DNA of 12,129 bases, from the NCBI GenBank assembly GCA_003024985.2, contig PXIH01S0000019.1; one strand, 5' to 3'. The stretch comes from Euperipatoides rowelli (lineage: Eukaryota; Onychophora; Udeonychophora; Euonychophora; Peripatopsidae). Made by a program: the position numbers and the translations under genes. The notes under the pieces were generated by a model. The model made no database searches, was not told the origin of the DNA, and saw only the letters and a program-made list of their open reading frames with translations. Shown one piece after another: positions 8,442 to 12,129 of this stretch. Numbering within the stretch: position 1 is the first letter of the stretch; each line of letters begins with the position of its first letter.

Positions 8442-10552
8442 CTAAAAAATATAAAATATAGAAATTAATTACTGTGCATAACATACACTAATCTACTTTA
8501 TATACAGCTATTCATTATATACAGTTTATATACAGTACATTACAATGATCCTCAATGGTATAATAAGTTTTTATTTGTGACATTACTTTGTGCATTTAAG
8601 GAATAGCTGCTTTTATTTTATATTTTGTTTATGATCAAATAATCTGATCAATTACAATATCGTAAACATTGTATAAAACGGACAATTTCCTTGAATGAGC
8701 AAATTAATGTTGTTATTCACGGGGCTCGCGTTAGTTTAATTTAAATGCTCGCACATTGTTCCCAATAAAAAGAACGTTGCAAGTATGCTTTTTTGTCCTA
8801 CTTGGATGGCTAAAGCATGTGCCGTTACCAGCCCAAGTATTTTTAGGCATTCATGTTTCTACCATCAACCTTGCAGCTGGGATAACTTGTGCCATTCTAC
8901 ATCCAGTAACATCCACCCCTGTGCAGTGTTAATCATCACCTTCAGCCAATTGGGGATTTGGGTTCCAGTTTTGAATTTTTAGTATAATACAGCTGCAATT
9001 TATTTTGTTACAGTTTCAAAATGAAAACATTTAATATATGGTTTTCATGAAAGTAACTGTGAGCAGCATTATCATTTAAAAATCTGTTTTACTTATTTTT
9101 TGGATTGTGGTCTAACTAAAGGGAGGTAACCTATATTTGTTGAAGAATTATGATTGAGGTAAATATAAATTCAAATATGAACAAATTAGGCCTATTTGTT
9201 TATAATTAACGAATAGTTATTTCATTTATGAATACTGGGTACGTTTGATAATTTGCAATTAATTAAAACAGACAAGTCAACAGAGATTCGAATATCAACT
9301 GAAAACGTTTTTAGAACTGATGGCAAAAATATGCCATGATGGCATTTGTCCTGTTTCCACCCCAAGAATTAAAGCATGTTATAAAATTAAAATGAGAAAA
9401 CAAAATAAATACTTCTATAGTTAGTTTGGTGGAGGGCGGTATATATTGGGAATAACTCAGGTTCCAGCTGTCAGTCGTCACTTTTGTCACTGGAGAAAGA
9501 ACAAGGGCAGTGATGAAAAATAAAATGTCAAATTCGTCACTCGGAGAAAAAAAAAGTTCCATTAAAAATAAATTAATTTATTATATGGTCTTCTAAAATT
9601 ACTTACTTAATAATTTCATTTGAAATTAAATTGATAAACATCACATAAATGTTTTTTTTTCTTTTTATAGCACCTATTTTTAACATCCTGCTTTCAAATC
9701 ACAATTCATTTATATATATATCTGTATTTGCTGTTTTTTATATAAATAGTCAAGAGATTTAAACCTAATAGACTAGTCTGTTGTAAGTTTTTTTTTTTAA
9801 AAAGGCCTTATTTATAATTACATCAATTATATAAAATGAATGAGTAGCTTTTAAACGTGGAGAAATGTTAAAAAAAAAATCAGTTCGACAGTTTGTCTTT
9901 TTTTTTTGTTGACGATTTTGTACCTAAATATTATTTTTCTTTCAATTAAACATTGGAGAAATTATTTTATTGCTCAATATTGTTTTTTTTACCCCTTCAA
10001 ATAATAATGCTTTATTTTCAACAATAATAGAGTTTACATTTCAGGTAACCTTGAAATGCTGACTGTATTGTTCAAGAAGGAATTTTTAAAAATGAAAATT
10101 TTAAGATTGGATACTCATTTTGTTCACTTATTTACCGTACTAAAAAATCAGTATAGGCTGTACTTTTTTTTCTCTACGAAAAAAACATTTTATTGTCTTG
10201 TATAAATTACAATAATAAAGAAATTTTCAAATTCCTGGCACTAATAAAAATTTTTGGATGAGAATAAAACATGGCAATAAAGGCTACTCAACCTAGCTGG
10301 GAATGTACCAAGAATCTTGCAATGGAAAGGTAATAAAAATGTCCGATAGGTAATTAGACGTTTATATTATTTATTAAGCTGATTTATTGTAAATGATTAA
10401 TCTAAAGAGGACATCATGAAACTTATAACAATAGACATCATTGTTATTATTATTTTAGAGTTATCCTGTAGAGTTTTTATTTTTTTCTCAAGCAGTAAAA
10501 TTGAAAAAAAAAAAAAAAAATAATTGAATATAATTTAAAAATATAAACTTGC
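8442..10552 (-). other. SNX13: Last intron of the SNX13-like gene, GC-AG type, 2,111 bp
   Basis: It lies between the two recognised exons, phase 1 (the Asp codon is split G|AT). It starts GCAAGTTTA (10552 leftwards) and ends TATTTTTTAG (8443-8442). Contents: three copies of TATATACAG (plus strand) at 8499-8507, 8516-8524 and 8527-8535 close to the acceptor; an unidentified GC-richer block at about 8785-8982; a palindromic ATGCCATGATGGCAT near 9331-9345; a small imperfect repeat at 9486-9505 and 9536-9556; and an A-run at about 10504-10520. The minus-strand open frame at 9562-9311 shows no SNX13 similarity and I do not call it an exon. Confidence 0.88.
8785..8982. other. Unidentified GC-richer block inside the intron
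   Basis: About 200 bases have markedly more C and G than the surrounding intron and almost no homopolymers. The plus strand is open for 65 codons here, rich in Ser, Cys and His, with no motif I know, and no strong splice pair frames it. It may be an old transposon or SINE fragment, or a skipped exon. I found no tRNA-like A or B box. Confidence 0.3.
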
Positions 10553-10555
10553 CTG
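10547..10555 (-). promoter_or_regulatory. Non-canonical GC 5' splice site
   Basis: The minus-strand sequence is CAG|GCAAGT. GC donors are known to require near-perfect complementarity to U1 at the other positions, and this one fits that. Using the nearest GT (at 10548-10547, four bases on) would add four bases and put the terminal exon out of frame, ending in a quick stop. The GC site is therefore the one consistent with the protein. Confidence 0.85.
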
Positions 10556-10665
10556 AGACAAAACTTAACATTTTGGCTTTGGCAGCTACTCTTGTTCTCA
10601 TCTTTGTGTTTGTATCACGTAAAGGAGCAGGATCAGCCAAAATACCATTTGGCCACATGGCTTGC
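10553..10665 (-). CDS. SNX13: SNX13-like sorting nexin, penultimate coding exon
   Basis: The 113-base exon begins after the acceptor CTTATTTTTAG (AG at 10667-10666) and ends CAG at 10553. It contributes one base finishing a codon, 37 whole codons and the first base of a split Asp codon. The peptide carries MWPNGILADPAP and KMRTRVAAKAKML, matching the segment of SNX13 that leads directly into DELKHIIG of the Nexin_C domain. The bases at the split make Asp with the next exon, so the reading frame is continuous across the intron. The base that starts the exon would complete an Arg codon if the upstream exon ends in AG or CG, which fits the Arg found at this place in the family. The upstream exon was searched for on the minus strand to 12129 and not found. 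Confidence 0.92.
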
Positions 10666-10785
10666 CTAAAAATAAGAACATTCATATAATTTTCTTTTTT
10701 TAGAATGAAATATACATTAGCATATACAGTGTGCAATATTTAAAAAAAAAAAGTATTTGGTTATTTTATGTCTCACAAATAGTCA

Positions 10786-10853
10786 CAAAGGGCCATAACT
10801 TGAGGCTTGTGGGGCCTATGGCAAAATTTTCTTGGTGGCACCCTTTTTGGGAT
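10786..10853 (+). repeat. Possible degraded hAT-type transposon end
   Basis: The segment beginning CAAAGGGCCATAACTTGAGG and continuing with GTGGGGCCTATGGC, then TTGGTGGCACCC, has the G/C-block layout seen at the ends of many animal hAT elements (a CAGGGCCGTAAC-like start followed by a GGGGCCCTAGGC-like block). It stands out from AT-rich flanks. No matching inverted end was found to the right, so this would be a fragment. The resemblance is from memory of such ends and is not a database match. Confidence 0.3.
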
Positions 10854-11441
10854 TTTCAAGTGATTCCAAAATTTTACTTTCAGGTGGTGTAATAAATATT
10901 GTATATTCTAAAACATTTTGGATTAAGTTTATACATTTTTAAAATTAAAATTTAATGCAAATTTTAAAAATCAAAACAAAAAATCTAGCTCAAATAAAAG
11001 AACGCAGTGGGGCTATCTGTGCCAAAATCAGGTTATGTCTATTTTATTATCATCTCCAAGATTACAGAAAAAAGTTAATAAAAACATTTTCTTGTTTTGT
11101 TTACAGATTCAGATTCATGCGTATAACATGAAGGAAAGGCTGTATTACATTATTTTCTACCTCTTCTGAAACTAAAAATATTCAGAAATATATGAATTGC
11201 TGAAAATCTGGAACCATCGAGTATGTTTAGTTTTATTATGCAGTATACCTGAGCAAGCATGACAGATCTTGATCACGACACACAATTAAATACCTTCATG
11301 AGATCTTCTAAATAAAAATAATTATATGGTAATTATACAATTTTAATTGTTAGAATAAATTTATTTTGTTATTAAAGTGGTATCAAATAAATAATTTTTA
11401 TTTTATTTTTAAATTCTAATTTTAAAAATATGGCATTCTAG

Positions 11442-11570
11442 GTAAAAATCACGCTTTATTTGGACCTTGAGGAGTCTGGTAGCATCTATTTGGCCAACAT
11501 CTTTGATATGATGGAAAAGTATGCAAGAAATTCCTTCAATAAAAATCAAATTATTATATTACTATTATAA
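11442..11570 (+). other. Short coding-looking patch, possibly transposase remnant
   Basis: After a TTCTAG acceptor-like sequence the plus strand stays open for 42 codons to a TAA at 11568. The first 30 codons have balanced composition (L, E, D, S, G, A, M, Y) unlike the neighbouring AT noise, and include IYLANIFDMMEKYAR. That stretch faintly resembles the LAYLxDIFxxLNxLN box of hAT transposases of the ZBED/GTF2IRD2 type. With the possible hAT end 0.6 kb to the left in the same orientation it could be the remains of one element. Very uncertain. Confidence 0.2.
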
Positions 11571-12129
11571 TAATTATAAATGCTATTTTCACCCCCCTCC
11601 CCCCTAAAAAAATCATATTTTCTATTTTTTATTTAAAAAAAAAAATACGTTGAATTTGAAATTCGACACTAAAATTAGATTTGTTCCCTTTTTTCTTCAG
11701 AAAACTATAGATGAAATAGTTTTTAAAGCTTATAATTAATTATAGTAGTAGACTGTTATCCTAAGAATAGTAAAAATATAGACAATATTAGACTCAATCT
11801 TAAATTTGACTACTACTGTAACACATGCTTCTGTTGCGGCTGCCATTCTTTGTTCCTTTTTGCATTTACACACAGAAAACATTAAAAAATTTTTTTTTTT
11901 TAATAATTCCCCAAATGAATAATTAAAATAATATAAAATACAATAATAACGATTAGTTTCAACCTTTAGTAGTTACCACAATAAGTGCTGCCCTCTGTAT
12001 TTCAGAATTGGCAGAACAAACTTCACAGATCATAGTTAAATTAGCCACCACTACATTATACTGATAATTTATATGTACATTTTGGAATAACTGGCTCTGT
12101 TAATTTTCTCAACGCAAGAAAAAAAAAAA

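Larger units (their letters stand above)
10666..12129 (-). other. SNX13: Probable upstream SNX13 intron, partial
   Basis: No exon matching the SNX13 region before the penultimate exon is visible on the minus strand, so this 1.46 kb appears to be intronic and to run off the window. It contains a possible hAT transposon end (10786-10853), a short coding-looking plus-strand patch (11442-11570), a C-rich run near 11591-11604 and AT-rich filler. The window ends in a poly-A run. Confidence 0.6.

Noticed and set aside
9311-9562. Minus-strand 83-codon frame inside the SNX13 intron
   Set aside because: The flanking exons join in frame at a residue-level conserved position, leaving no room for an extra exon of the family, and the frame shows no similarity to SNX13.
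3600-11830. Frequent TACTGTA / TACAGTA words throughout the right two thirds
   Set aside because: They seem about twofold more common than a rough composition estimate predicts, but I did not count rigorously and there is no regular spacing; likely AT-rich background or a diffuse old repeat.
11959-12063. Minus-strand open stretch of 34 codons with balanced composition near the right edge
   Set aside because: No match to the expected upstream SNX13 exon, no convincing splice sites, and too short to judge.
1-12129. Search for CRISPR arrays, tRNA or rRNA genes and operon-like gene clusters
   Set aside because: No regular spaced repeats, no cloverleaf-capable segment with A and B boxes, and no clustered long open frames; the sequence is eukaryotic nuclear DNA.

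Overview
The window looks like a piece of an AT-rich invertebrate nuclear genome. By eye it is roughly three quarters A+T, and it has very few long open frames, spliced coding exons and a decayed LTR retrotransposon. The only host gene I can recognise is the 3' end of a sorting nexin 13 (SNX13)-like gene on the minus strand, so the source is a metazoan. A mollusc or other lophotrochozoan is my guess, from the style of the short divergent repeats at the left edge and the Mag-like (K02A2.6-like) Ty3/gypsy element. That guess is inference, not proof.

Layout. Positions 1-290 hold a divergent tandem repeat. Positions 300-1086 are mostly featureless, except for one small CpG-rich patch at about 465-545 that carries a 15-bp direct repeat. 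Positions 1087-3952 are the 3' part of a dead Ty3/gypsy retrotransposon on the plus strand: reverse transcriptase, RNase H, integrase and a C-terminal tail, broken by many stops and frameshifts. A polypurine tract and a 442-bp 3' LTR with perfect 7-bp terminal inverted repeats follow. The 5' LTR, gag and protease are not visible. Positions 3953-7585 are AT-rich, with nothing I can name. Positions 6885-7868 carry an unusual density of long A/T homopolymer runs, including a 14-bp-arm inverted repeat.

The SNX13-like gene reads right to left. Its penultimate exon is 10665-10553 and its terminal exon is 8441-8188; together they encode most of the Nexin_C domain and the C-terminus. The 2,111-bp intron between them has a GC (not GT) 5' splice site in the strong CAG|GCAAGT context, supported by reading frame and by family conservation across the junction. 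The stop codon overlaps a good cryptic donor. The probable 3' UTR runs leftwards from 8187, towards the retrotransposon, whose strand is opposite (convergent arrangement). Positions 10666-12129 are probably part of the next intron upstream; they hold a possible hAT-type transposon end and a short coding-looking patch.

I did not find a convincing new biological system. The best observations are the GC-AG intron in SNX13, the LTR boundary structure, and a few unidentified compact patches. The first base run (C6) and last base run (poly-A) sit at the window edges, and three Ns are present (7236-7237 and 7627), so assembly quality should be kept in mind.
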